Notes under the pieces: generated by a model
Databases searched by the model: none
What the model was told of the DNA's origin: nothing
What the model saw: only the letters and a program-made list of their open reading frames with translations
Part shown: in pieces, positions 17,922 to 27,287 of the stretch
Position numbering within the stretch: the stretch's first letter is position 1
How the letters are laid out: the number at the start of each line of letters is the position of its first letter
NCBI GenBank assembly: GCA_022592445.1
Contig: JABYQR010000477.1
Coordinates: 1-29,026 of the forward strand
DNA: 29,026 bases
Direction of reading: 5' to 3'
From: Cytidiella melzeri
Lineage: Eukaryota; Basidiomycota; Agaricomycetes; Polyporales; Irpicaceae
Made by a program: the position numbers and the translations under genes

Positions 17922-20128
17922 CCTTGAACATGTCTAACATCCGCTTCGTAATAACGAATCCGCCAGCAACGTTCACACTAGCCAGAAGCACAGAAAGTGC
18001 ACCAAGCACCTGTGGGATAGTCCCTGGCGTATATTCTCCACCCATCACATACAATCCCCCAATGCCGGCCATACCTTACATCAGTTGAAAGGTGAAGAAA
18101 AAAACCCCACTTGTGAGTTCAAGGTTCCAAAGCATCACAAGCCAAACATACCGGAAATAGCATTTGTGACCAACATCAATGGCAAATGCAATACAGGCGC
18201 AACACCCCACACCACCCTGTACCCAACCATGCCCACCAATCCAAATGTTCAAAAGCTGTCCATGAAGGCCAGGCCTGCAACTTTTCCGAGCACAACTGCT
18301 GAGCCCATGCCTGCAGTGACCGTGGCGACCTCCTGTCTGGCTTTTTGCCACAGAGAGATGGCGACCATGTTGGGTTCTTTGCTCGTGACGGGGGCTGCAA
18401 CTGGCAGGGGCGTGGGGCGTGGTGTCAGTGGAAGTATCTCGCTGTTGTGGGATACAATTGAGCCGCGCACAACTTCGTCGGAGAGGTTGATAGCAAAGGT
18501 ACTGTGTCCTGGGCCGATTGAGAGGAGGAACTTGGTGATGTTGCTTGAGTAGAGGGTTGAGGATTGGGTGGGGAGTCTAGAGGGTAGGTCGGTGTAACCT
18601 GTGGTAATTGAGCAGTTGACATACTGAGACAGAATGTGCAATACACTAATGTGGACGCGTACCAATTATGGTGACGCCCTTGTAGAGTTCTCCTGGTTTT
18701 GTGACCTTGCAGTTACCGTCTGTTTTGGCAGCCAAGTTGACAATGACGGAGCCTTGTTTGATTGCGGAGACCACTTGAGACGTGTTGTTAGCTTGTTTGA
18801 GCATTGAAACAATGACAGCCACAAACCTTCTCCGTGATCAGCTTTGGTGCTGGTTTACCAAGAATCAAGCCCTGCAACACGTCAATTCATGACTGCCAGT
18901 GGGGCACCTTACGGTCATGCTCACGGTAGTGATGATAATGTTGACATCCTTCGCCTGCTCCATGAACAGCGCCATCTCAGCTTCAATGAACTACTTTGAC
19001 ATGACCTTGGCATAGCCCCCAGCACCGTCACCTGATTCCTGAATTGCCACTTCCAAAAATTTGGCACCGAGGGACTGGACTTGTTCCAGGGCAGCTGAAC
19101 GAGTATCAAAATAACGTACAATGGCACCCATACGCTGTGCGGTTTGAATGGCTGACAAGCCTGTGACACCTGTGCCGATGACCATCACCTTGCATGGAAG
19201 AATTTTGCTAGCAACTGTTTAGTTGATTACAGAATATGAGAGTGTACTTGCGTACCCAGCAGCTGTGACCTGACCTGTCAGGAAACGTCCAAAGTGGTTT
19301 GCCGCCTCGAGCACGGCTTTGTAACCCGCAATATTAGCCATGGAACTGCGATGCCTTTGAGCATCAGCCTCTCTTTGGTGAATAATTCTTCAACATACCT
19401 TAGTGCATCAAACACCTGAGCCCTCAATATCCGTGGTATCATCTCCATCACAAATGCCGTCTCCTTCTTTTGCACGAGCGCGTCCACAACCTGCTTGTTC
19501 TGGTTAGGATACAAGAACGAAGTCACCGTTGCGCCATCTTTGATCTGCTGCACTTCCTGTCCATACACTGGCAGTTTCACCTTGAGCAGTATGTCGGAGG
19601 ATATGTACACTTGGTCTCTATCGACGAGGATTGCGCCCGCAGCACAGTACTGGTTGTCTAGGAACTGGGCCTGCACGCCAGCGGAACGCTCTACGAGAAC
19701 TCTAGAAAAGCCTTTCTTGAGAAGGACGGCCGCATTTTGGGGGTCAATGCTACATGGTGCTTGTTGGGGTATATCTTGAGTGGGACTCCGACTGTGAGAG
19801 TGGAGTACGGTATACCTGTTAGCGGTGCGGTTAAATAAATGCACCTTTATTGGTATTCTGCGCTCAAGGACAGAGACTAACCAATTATCTCAGGCTTCAA
19901 TAAGATGTTGTTGCTGTTGCTGATGGTTGCCTTCTGTTCATTCCTGGTAGTTGCGGAAGGAAGATACCCGCAAATCGAGGACAATGCTGGTGTCGTGGTT
20001 GTTACAGTGTGCCACGTTACCTGGGCCTGCAGCAGACACACCTTGCCTCCATGAGGGACTAGTGCCGTGTACTCTATATTGGCAAGCCACCAGCGGCCTG
20101 AGAGAACAGAGTGCCATGTTCTTGACAT
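17922..20128 (-). pseudogene. Truncated NAD(P) transhydrogenase (mitochondrial), introns kept
   Basis: The proton-translocating transhydrogenase of the inner mitochondrial membrane moves hydride between NADH and NADP+. Eight exons read from the ATG at 20128: a targeting-like N-terminus; [80 protein letters not shown] (NAD fold); APKLITEK; GYTDLPSRLPTQSS; LSDEVVRGSIV; and membrane helices to VNVAGGFVITKRMLDMFK. Introns (plus coordinates): 19816-19881, 19346-19398, 19208-19255, 18872-18924, 18774-18826, 18599-18662, 18075-18151; all GT-AG. Breaks: a 1-base deletion in a C run near 19750, TAG at 18991-18993, TGA at 18249-18251, and a 1-base loss at the 18773/18827 junction. The rest of the membrane domain and the whole NADP domain are missing after 17922. 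About half the usual length. Confidence 0.92.
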
Positions 20129-21110
20129 AATCTTTGGTTGCAGGTCAGTGGTGGTGGTGGTTGGTGGTGGCTGGGATTTGAAGGTCAGTCATTGGGGTGC
20201 GTCAATGGGTGATCAGGATCTGAGGAGTGACGCGAGGTTGGTGTGAAAAATTAATTTATGGTTGGTGTAGAAGGCATGAGACTGTGATGCTCATGTGTTC
20301 AACGCACAAACACAGTCAACTGTTGCAGTTGATCCTGCAATTACCCCGCATTTCCCCAGATCATGTTGGAAAAACTTGAGCCAGCCTCTCGGGCAAGTAA
20401 CAAAACAACAGTTGCGTGAACTCATCTTGAGCTAGGCTGTTGTCGGTGCGCTTGCTATCTCAGATATTGCAGATGGATACTCAACAACAACACTCTATGA
20501 GATTCTTTGAGTATACTGGGACTATGGCCAGGTGAGCGGATGCACTGTTGGCTAATTTGGGAGCGGTGGGGGTATGAAGCAGTCCCCTGAGTTGGGATGT
20601 TGGCATTGTGCATCAGAGAGCGGCTCATTGAAGCTAAGTCCCAGCAAAAACATTGGGTTCAGCGGTACCATTGACACAGCAATTGTAGAACAACAAGATA
20701 CTGTTGGTAGAGGGATGGGTGATGCAGAGAGCACCATAACACAGCAAGTCGTGTACATCATTGTTGTCCACTCACCTCGTTGACCTCGGGGCGCACGTAA
20801 TCACGTTTACATCCTCTTAGGATGTAACCACTTTCTTGTCAGCTCCGGGTTGCTCATTGCAGTGCCTGCAAACTGTAAGTTCCTTCGACATTTCGCTGTG
20901 TTCTTGCTGTGTGCTCGCTGATGAGCACAGACATTGTAGAAAATTTGTACCGCTCATATTATCAGGGCCACTTGTCTTACCATACATTCCCCTACCATGC
21001 AACTGCAACTGCAACATGTACCTAGTAGTATTTCAGCAATTTAACATGTGAGCAAGACAGACATGGTCATGGGCTCAATGAGGAACCTCAAACGTAGGAG
21101 AGCTGACTTT
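20129..21110. other. Mostly unassigned; possible transposase helix-turn-helix scrap
   Basis: A frame near 20395-20530 reads RQVTKQQLRELILS, stop, AVVGALAISDIADGYSTTTL, YEIL, stop, VYWDYGQ, which resembles the helix-turn-helix start of Tc1/mariner-like transposases, but it is short and broken. A 9-bp perfect inverted repeat (TTACATCCT / AGGATGTAA) is at 20807-20827. Nothing else is supported. Confidence 0.25.
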
Positions 21111-21470
21111 TGAGAACAATTTGCAAGCCATTGCTTGTGCCCATTGCATTGGTCAGACGCAAGTGGTAAAGGTGAGGTATAGGTCGTCAGCTGCTAGAGC
21201 CCCTCTCACTTGCATCTCCCAGGTATACCGACTCACCTACCAAGGCAGTGCTGAAGACCAAATGCTGGATTGTATCCGGCAAAAACTTTTTATCCTTGAA
21301 AGTGATGAACTCTCACATGTCTCACACCTCATCATCATCTGACAATGTCGACGCCAAAAAGATCATCACGCTGCAGAGGAATGAGCTGATATCTATTCTG
21401 AGAAAGAGCAGCAGCGCAATTTCAGGGGTAGAAACCGGGCTGACACTGGGCAAGTTCCTCGTGGCGTTTT
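21111..21470 (+). pseudogene. C-terminal scrap of an SNF2-family chromatin ATPase
   Basis: SNF2 ATPases remodel nucleosomes. The first exon has NLQAIACAHCIGQTQVVKV, helicase motif VI with both Arg of the usual ARAHRIGQ changed to Cys. Intron 21172-21222 (GTGAGG...TCCCAG) leads to YRLTYQGSAEDQMLDCIRQK, then a 1-base frameshift in a T run near 21285, then FLSLKVMNS and ELISILRKSSSAIS. Upstream ATPase motifs are absent. It is a truncated, intron-containing DNA copy. Confidence 0.75.
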
Positions 21471-21739
21471 ATGCACGCAGGGTTATATTTGGTTGTACAA
21501 TGCCAGACCGCAATAACAGTACATGCATCACGTACAATACAGTTCCAACAAAGTTCTAACTCTCCAGCCTGGCACGGGACGGTGATGTGAAGTGCACAGC
21601 ACGCTAACGTCATCCGTCGTGCATGTTCTCAAAGAGATGCCCCAACCCTCACAATGCCCAGGCCGAAGGGACTGCTGCTAAACTGCTTTTGCAGGTAGAA
21701 GTAAAGGATATTTTTTTTCTCGTGCATGCTATTGATATG
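21471..21739. other. No gene seen
   Basis: Unassigned sequence between the SNF2 scrap and the third copia LTR. Edges of both neighbours are approximate. Confidence 0.3.
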
Positions 21740-22165
21740 TCCAGCTCTCACTCACGGACAAGGTTACCCTGTTCTTTTCCTTATTCTTTTCATTGTTTTT
21801 TTTCTATATGAATCACATGGTAGACTAGCTTCATTCCTGCGGATACAGCTTTGTTGATTATCATTTCCTTGTTGAGCCGTCTCTCGTTGTACTATAAGAG
21901 TTCACTCATTCCTCTCTTTTCCCCATCGTGCTCTCTTCCTTCGCACCTTGGGGTAAGCTTGTCTCTTTTGCACTTGCAGTATGTACATATGCTGATCCTG
22001 TACTTAGCTTACTTGCTCGACGCTCGTTTCTAGGTACAGTTATTAATCATTGTGCTCTCTTCCTTCGCACCTTGGGCTTACTCGCTCAACGCTTGTGTCT
22101 GGGTACTCAGAGGTCTGACAGCGTTGTTAGGTCTTAGCAGTGCACACAACCCTGCCCTTTTCGAC
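21740..22165 (+). repeat. Copia LTR, third and most diverged copy
   Basis: Shares the order of blocks of the LTRs at 2298 and 6231: a TGCGGATAC block, a TATA-like ACTATAAGAG (21891-21900), GTGCTCTCTTCC...GCACC, and a tandem duplication (21924-22037 and 22047-22107). It is followed by GGTTATAAGCCC (22181-22192), a possible primer-binding site, and then by copia gag, so it is a 5' LTR. Edges are approximate. Confidence 0.65.
21953..22007 (+). other. Intron-like segment in third copia LTR
   Basis: A 55-nt segment starts GTAAGC and ends TACTTAG. Removing it joins CACCTTGGG to CTTACTTG, the arrangement found in the downstream unit (CACCTTGGGCTTACTCG, junction 22076/22077). Donor and flanks differ from the other two LTRs, yet the relationship holds to the base. 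Confidence 0.75.
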
Positions 22166-22268
22166 GTATCCGTTGTTAGGTTATAAGCCCCGCCAGTCTC
22201 TGACTTCAACCGCTGTTCACCTCTTGCTCCCCTCGCGCCTCACATTCACCAAGCGTCCTTAGCCCAAC

Positions 22269-23010
22269 ATGAGATCCTCCCAGCCTGCTCCACAGCCACC
22301 CACTTCAATCTCCACAGGTCCCTCAGCTCCTCCGCATTTGCCGCAAACTCTGCTTTTGCACAGGCCAAACACGCCCCCTCAATCAAACTTGATCAACTCG
22401 ATAAGCTCACTGGTGCTTCCAACTGGAAGACCTGGTACGTCATCATCAAGCAGTACCTCAAGGCTATCCAGACTCTCGGAGTTGTCAATGGCACCATTGT
22501 CTCCCCTGCAGCCGGCAATGCCGGTTACAACGAATGGATTCAAGCCGACGCTAGCGCATCACTTATCCTCCTCACCACGGTCGACCCCTCTCTTCACCAT
22601 CTCATTGATCCCAACACTCAGATGTCCAAGCAGATCATGGATACACTCATTGCCAACTACTTGTCCACCTCCACCCTTGCATCCTTTCCTAAGTTCTGCC
22701 AATACTTCGGTAACCACATCAATGGTACGTGCCCTCTTGCGGAACAGCTCGAGGAACGAGGTTGGCTCTGGAAAGAGATCCAGGATTCAGGCATCCTTGC
22801 AAACCTGGAACTCCTGAAAACGTTTGGCTTGATCTCCTCGCTGCCGGATACATACGATACTATTGTCAACCCCATCCTCGCTGTCACCAAGCCAGTCGAC
22901 ATCAAGTACAATGACGTCCGAGCGCGCCTCATTGACAAGGCTGCTTGTAGAGACTCTCCAAACGTCTCGGCTGTGTACTTGTATATTTTCTCTATCTCTC
23001 TCTTGTTCTG
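22269..23010 (+). pseudogene. gag: Ty1/copia gag N-terminal part, frameshifted
   Basis: An ATG at 22269 starts a Pro/Ser-rich frame, but the copia gag match runs in a different frame from about 22345: KLDQLDKLTGASNWKTWYV, then YNEWIQADASASLILLTTV, LANLELLKTFGLIS and SLPDTYDTIV (UBN2-type gag, which packages element RNA). A 1-base shift near 22330-22345 must separate the ATG from the body. The match fades at about 22975 and the frame stops near 23030. No protease, integrase or RT follows. Confidence 0.8.
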
Positions 23011-23029
23011 CTTCGAGTCACAACCATAA

Positions 23030-23230
23030 CGTAGCGCATTCTGACAAACTGTTACAACTTTTCTTTACATAGTTTGTAACGTTGTACTCTGGCTTCATTA
23101 GCGTGTACAAATTCCAAATTGCACCTCTTTGACACAGAGATCTTTTGTGATGTTGAGACACTGAGTCACGCTTCAAACTAAGAACAACCTTAAAGACAAC
23201 ACAACCAACCACAAAGTGGCAATAGAAGTG
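23030..23230. other. No gene seen
   Basis: Short AT-rich spacer between copia gag and copy B of the Cys-rich repeat. Confidence 0.3.
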
Positions 23231-23239
23231 TAAAGGTGT

Positions 23240-23740
23240 GGAAGCGCGGAAGTGTTAAAGTGTGCGAGGTGGTCTTAGAGTCCTAGTTTTACCTGTGCTA
23301 AAAAGAGCGACAAGGTTTGTGATAAATTTTATGTGAAAAGAGCTAGACGGGCAACTACCACGCGTATCGCGGGTAAAAGGGCAAGTCGGCGCGGTGAAAG
23401 CGAAAGAGTTTTAGCGCGGCTCAAAGAGAACGCGCGGGAGACGTTGCGACTTGTAGTAAAACGGCACGCGGAGAGACGCAGATGATAAACGCAGGCGTAA
23501 TATGGATTTCGAACACAAAACGCAGTCGCTGGTGAAGATGAAAGAAGTCGCTGTGAAACGCGGGCACAGTGAAAGTGAACGCAGTAAGCTCGACGCAGTG
23601 AAGGTGAAACACAATGCAGTAACGCAGTAAAATAACGCAGTTAAAAAGCAAACACAGTATAACGAAGCCAAAAGGAACCGTAAGAGACAGACAAACTAAT
23701 GGAGCATGAGTTGCAGAATAAGGCTATGTGAAATCGCAGT
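23240..23740 (-). repeat. 3' tail of the Cys-rich repeat, copy B
   Basis: On the minus strand this is T-rich DNA with repeated TTACTGCGTT and CACTGCG words. It ends in AGGACTCTAAGACC and CCTCGCACACTTTAACAC, matching the end of copy A at 10145-10180 in the opposite orientation. Confidence 0.55.
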
Positions 23741-23741
23741 C

Positions 23742-24266
23742 AATTTGACTCGACAGACTGCGCGCGGGGGCGGTAGTGTAGAACAACACTTCCCAAGCGG
23801 TGATGCGTATTGCAGGCGAATGCGTGGCCAACAACAACGTTGGTAGAGCTGGTAAGATTGAACTGCACTAGTTCGCACTCGTGGTCCTTGCCTTCAAAGT
23901 CCGGTGACAGCCAACAATCTGGGTGCGGCACACGCGGGCAATTGCAGTCGAGCGGGACGAAAGGTCCTGAACGTAGGGAAATTGGGTGGTCGCTCTGAGT
24001 GTTGCAATAGGAGCAGTTATCAAGCAAGTCCGCGACGGAGGCAACGGACGGCGCTGGCAAGGGTGATTTAGGAGTAGATCTCTCAGGGGAGACTGTAGGC
24101 GCTGCTGAGGGTTCTGGCGGCGGCGTGGCGCGGGGATGATGGGGTAACGGCGTAGAACCTCATGCAGGCGCAGGCGGTAAGGGCAGTGACTGTCGGGTAG
24201 GTGGGGAACAGTGGGACAGTAACGGCAGACTCGAGGTGGGTTGTTGTTGGTAGACGCAGTGGACAT
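23742..24266 (-). pseudogene. Frameshifted Cys-rich protein, copy B
   Basis: The ATG at 24266 starts MSTASTNNNPPRVCRYC; after about 40 residues the frame that resembles the 9243-9857 protein is a different one: a Pro/Ser-rich linker, CSYCNTQSDHPI, LDCNCPRVPHPDCWLSPDF, HECELVQFN and FACNTHHR before TGA at about 23742. The spacing C-x-C-PRV...HPDC...ECE parallels copy A. A TATA-like TATATAAAAG lies upstream on the same strand (about 24427-24414). A broken relative of a family I cannot name. Confidence 0.45.
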
Positions 24267-24429
24267 AAACGTGGAAGAAGTCGCAGTGAGACAACGCAGA
24301 AGAAGCTACAGCTATGGGCGCGAAGAGACTCCCTCGACGCGAGCGCAAAGCGTAAAGTGAACTCTGAGAACTGGGGTGGGGATTGATTGGTTTTCAACGC
24401 AGTACAGGCAACACCTTTTATATACTCTA

Positions 24430-25114
24430 AAGACCCTCTCCTAAACCTTTCCTTCTTTGTCCTAAACCCAAACGCGAGAAGGAAACAGGGTAGCAGAATA
24501 CTTCCGTCTGCGGAGGCAGAATGTCCAGCAAGTCGACACCCGGCAGGACACAGCATTGGTTGACGCGGAGTAGCGGCGCGCGCCCTTGCGCTGAAAAGGC
24601 GCCACCCGTCGCAAGCAGGTGATGAGGCGCCGTCCAGGAGTTGCACAGCGTGGCGTGATAGGAGTCTTCCTGAAACGGGGTTTGCGAGTCAAGTTTCTTC
24701 TACCGTTGGTCCGACCCGCGTCCGAAACACTTGGTGGCTGGCCGGCCCATGCTCCAATGCAAAAGGGGCGTGTCTGTGAGTCAGAGTTCGGTGCGATTCC
24801 TTGGCCTCGGATGTTTCCGGCGCGTTGCTCCTTGTCAAGTTCTCAGATCCTCGGCACACTCCTTGTGACCTCGGTGAACTTCTCGTGCACGTGACACTGG
24901 GAAAATGGAGGGGTTTGCCGCTCAGGATGACGCGGGCCGCGCAAATGGCAGGCTGCTGCCGGGTCTCCGCGCCTAGCCAATTTCCGGGTGTATCAACGCG
25001 AAGAAGAACCCAAAATTGCGCGAAACATCCAGTTTGCGGCGAACGGCCCACGGCCAATCCATATCCGCCGTCAGTCACGCGACCAGCGAGGCTGATGCCA
25101 AAAACGTGGCCATC
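24430..25114. other. CG-rich stretch without a supported gene
   Basis: Several long frames on both strands overlap here, as expected in CG-rich DNA with few stops; none has family motifs. The frame of the next ORF is open from about 24980 but has no ATG until 25115. Confidence 0.35.
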
Positions 25115-26386
25115 ATGCTCAAGAGTGAGCACGAGGCCGAAGAAGATCCATCGCAGGCCCGAAAGGGCAACCCTGACGAGCCCAAGTCTGTGGGTCGGAC
25201 AATCACCGAAGTCCGAGATGGGCGGCGAAGCAAGAAGGCGCCCACTCAATCTTCTTCAAATAAGACCACCACCACGAAGGTGGCTGCATACAAGGGGAAA
25301 CCCTCAGCAGTCACCGGAGTCCTCACGGACGCAATGGAGGCACAGCAACAGCTGAAGGCCCCACGCGCACAAGCGCAAGAACCTCCCAGTGGGAACGGGG
25401 CAACTCACCCCCCACTGAAGAGCCCCTTCAGTAGCACCGTAGACAGATGTAGGGACCTTGTAACACAAAAAGGTGACCCACAAGAATCGGCAAAAAGCCA
25501 AATTGAATCAGTTCGAAAAGAACAAAGGGCTGAAGGCCCGTTAGACCCAGAACTCGCTAATGCAATGCTGCATACTTACGAAGGTCTGAAGAAAAGCAGG
25601 ACCGCATACAGAGAGTTGAGACACAAGCAAAGAGCTCAGGAGGAAAGATTCCAGCGGGTTGAAGACTGGAACCACGAGCTCATACGTGGTCTACATAACG
25701 TCTTCGAAGTGTTCGACATGGATGCACTCGACAACGAAGTAAGCCGCCGCAAGGCGGCCAAAGAACACATTGGGCAACCAACACCAGTAGAGGTACCCTC
25801 GAAGGGCCCTATCACAAAATTAGACAAAAACCCAGAGATGACGGGTGCCGAAGTAATTGCCACGAGCGACAAAGAGGCATGGTACACCGATCCCGACAAA
25901 CACGCTTGTCGAACGATGACTGAAGATAGGGCGATGCATGCTCATGCAGGGAAAGACCAAGCCACTCGACTTAGAGAGGCTGGTCTAGCAGCGAGCGGAA
26001 ACACAACCGCAACAGACGGCCCAACACCAAGGGAAAGGTCGCCCCACAAATATACCATTCAACGTCACACGCGCTCAACAAGAAGTCAGCAGCAAATTGG
26101 TACATCCAATTTTCCAAGAGATGGAGACGACGGTAGCAAAAGCTCCGACTCGTACCTGCGCGCAGGGATTCCAAGGGGTCCTCCCCCAGACCCCACGTCA
26201 CAAAGGGGAAGGGCGAGGACCCTCCCTCCCGGCATACCTACTAGAGGGATCAACCCTCGATACTTTGTGTCTGCTCCAGCAGCGCAAAACAGACCACAGC
26301 CGGTAACAGCACACTCTGTATCCGCGTACAGAGCGGTACCTACCGCGACAGCGAAGCTGAATAACAACAGCACGGAGTATATCTGA
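25115..26386 (+). CDS. 423-aa ORF of unknown family, possibly a retroelement ORF1/gag
   Basis: The first ATG in the open frame is at 25115 and the stop TGA is at 26384-26386. The protein is hydrophilic and rich in Lys, Glu, Thr and Pro, with a predicted helical, possibly coiled-coil centre (NAMLHTYEGLKKSRTAYREL ... RVEDWNHELIRGLHNVFEVF) and a basic, Pro-rich C-terminus (RGRARTLPPGIPTRG). No zinc knuckle or enzyme motif is seen. One base after the stop another ATG opens (MDSPTETGFFQQ), cut off after 12 codons by the Ty3 LTR at 26424. A gag-like ORF followed at once by a second ORF would suit a retroelement (for example a LINE) that the Ty3 element interrupted, but this is inference. The length without stops suggests recent activity. 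Confidence 0.5.
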   Translation: MLKSEHEAEEDPSQARKGNPDEPKSVGRTITEVRDGRRSKKAPTQSSSNKTTTTKVAAYKGKPSAVTGVLTDAMEAQQQLKAPRAQAQEPPSGNGATHPPLKSPFSSTVDRCRDLVTQKGDPQESAKSQIESVRKEQRAEGPLDPELANAMLHTYEGLKKSRTAYRELRHKQRAQEERFQRVEDWNHELIRGLHNVFEVFDMDALDNEVSRRKAAKEHIGQPTPVEVPSKGPITKLDKNPEMTGAEVIATSDKEAWYTDPDKHACRTMTEDRAMHAHAGKDQATRLREAGLAASGNTTATDGPTPRERSPHKYTIQRHTRSTRSQQQIGTSNFPRDGDDGSKSSDSYLRAGIPRGPPPDPTSQRGRARTLPPGIPTRGINPRYFVSAPAAQNRPQPVTAHSVSAYRAVPTATAKLNNNSTEYI

Positions 26387-26691
26387 CATGGATAGTCCAA
26401 CAGAGACCGGATTTTTCCAACAATGTCACAAGTTTACAGCCTTGGGCGCCTATCTAGAGCGCTTATTTTCCGGCTAGGAGTGTTACCGGACCTAACCCTA
26501 ACCCGGGTCACGTGACATCCTGCCTTATTTATCAATAGTCCAGACCCAAACCCTAGACTCAGTCTGGAGCGGTTCCAGATCAACCTAGGCTATTGTTCTA
26601 TTGTTCCTCTTCCATTGATGGGGATTCCCCAGGGATTCCCCCAGGTCTTATTGTTCTATTGTTCTTATCCTATTATTGTTCTACGTACCCT

Positions 26692-26767
26692 GGTCCTTGA
26701 TAGTTACTCAGGTCCTTGACAGTTACTCAGGTCCTTGACAGTTACTCAGGTCCTTGACAGTTACCCT
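26692..26767 (+). repeat. 19-bp tandem repeat, four copies, in LTR U3
   Basis: GGTCCTTGACAGTTACTCA repeats with period 19 at 26692, 26711, 26730 and 26749 (first copy has T for C; last copy diverges after GTTAC). Position upstream of the TATA box suggests an enhancer-like array. Confidence 0.85.
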
Positions 26768-26919
26768 GGTTCTTTATTGTTCTATTGTTACTCCAGTCCC
26801 ACAGTTACTCCAGTCCCTAGTGTGGGAACTGGTGCACAGACCACCCAGACCCAGTATATATAGTACCCCTTACCCTCCCTGGTTCTGCATCTTGACCTCT
26901 TCGTCATTTGCACTGCCAG

Positions 26920-26980
26920 GTGAGTTACTCCATGTAACCTAGTATAAGCATAATATTAACTTCGTCATTTGCACTGCCAG
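26920..26980 (+). other. Candidate 61-nt leader intron bounded by 21-bp direct repeats
   Basis: The donor CCAG|GTGAGT at 26920 and acceptor CACTGCCAG ending 26980 enclose a branch-like ATTAAC. CTTCGTCATTTGCACTGCCAG is present perfectly at 26899-26919 and at 26960-26980, so splicing would leave exactly one copy. It lies about 60 bases after the TATA box, inside the predicted transcript leader. Confidence 0.5.
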
Positions 26981-27218
26981 TATCCGGCCCCAGTGCCTGC
27001 TTGCCTGCTCATCATCGACTTTGACCTCGTTGTCGTCGTTGGAGATCCACCCCCTTCCTCTCTACTTCACTCCCTTTTTAGGGTCATCAGCATAGCAGCA
27101 GTCGCTCCGCGACATTAGGTCAAGATACCACACAGCTACCGGCACGACTGCCCTTAGCTTGGATCAAGTCCTCCTGTCCCCCCAGTTTTAAAAAGTTTAT
27201 TCCCCCCTACGTTTGAGA

Positions 27219-27287
27219 GTAAGCCATCGCCGTCCGTCTTGACGTGCTTGATCGCTGACTCGTTCATTTTCCGTGGTTGATTCTTAG
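27219..27287 (+). other. Leader intron that assembles the ORF1 start codon
   Basis: A 69-nt GT-AG segment: donor GAGA|GTAAGC, a CTGAC branch-like site (27256-27260), acceptor TTCTTAG|TGCCAAAAG. Joining the A at 27218 to TG at 27288 makes ATG in frame with a 252-codon ORF that contains no other ATG. The decayed copy at the window start has the same GTAG|TGCCCAAG junction at 60/61. Confidence 0.75.

Larger units (their letters stand above)
26424..27120 (+). repeat. 5' LTR of the second Ty3 element
   Basis: Begins AATGTCACAAG, as the 3' LTR of the first element does (AATGTCACGAAC at 4243). U3 contains TCACGTGA, CCTAACCCTAACCC, repeated ATTGTTCTATTGTTC words and a 19-bp tandem array. A TATA box (TATATATAG) is at about 26854-26862, followed by the putative transcript start. 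The right edge is not fixed; it lies before the ORF1 leader intron at 27219. Confidence 0.7.

Noticed and set aside
18076..18552. Plus-strand ORF of 155 codons across the transhydrogenase region
   Set aside because: It lies opposite exons 7-8 of the transhydrogenase, whose motifs are unmistakable on the minus strand.
20807..20827. 9-bp perfect inverted repeat TTACATCCT/AGGATGTAA as a terminator or element end
   Set aside because: Too short and isolated; no partner, target duplication or coding neighbour.
24083..25355. Several overlapping open frames of 180-190 codons on both strands
   Set aside because: CG-rich DNA lowers stop frequency; frames overlap each other and the better supported ORFs, and show no family motifs.
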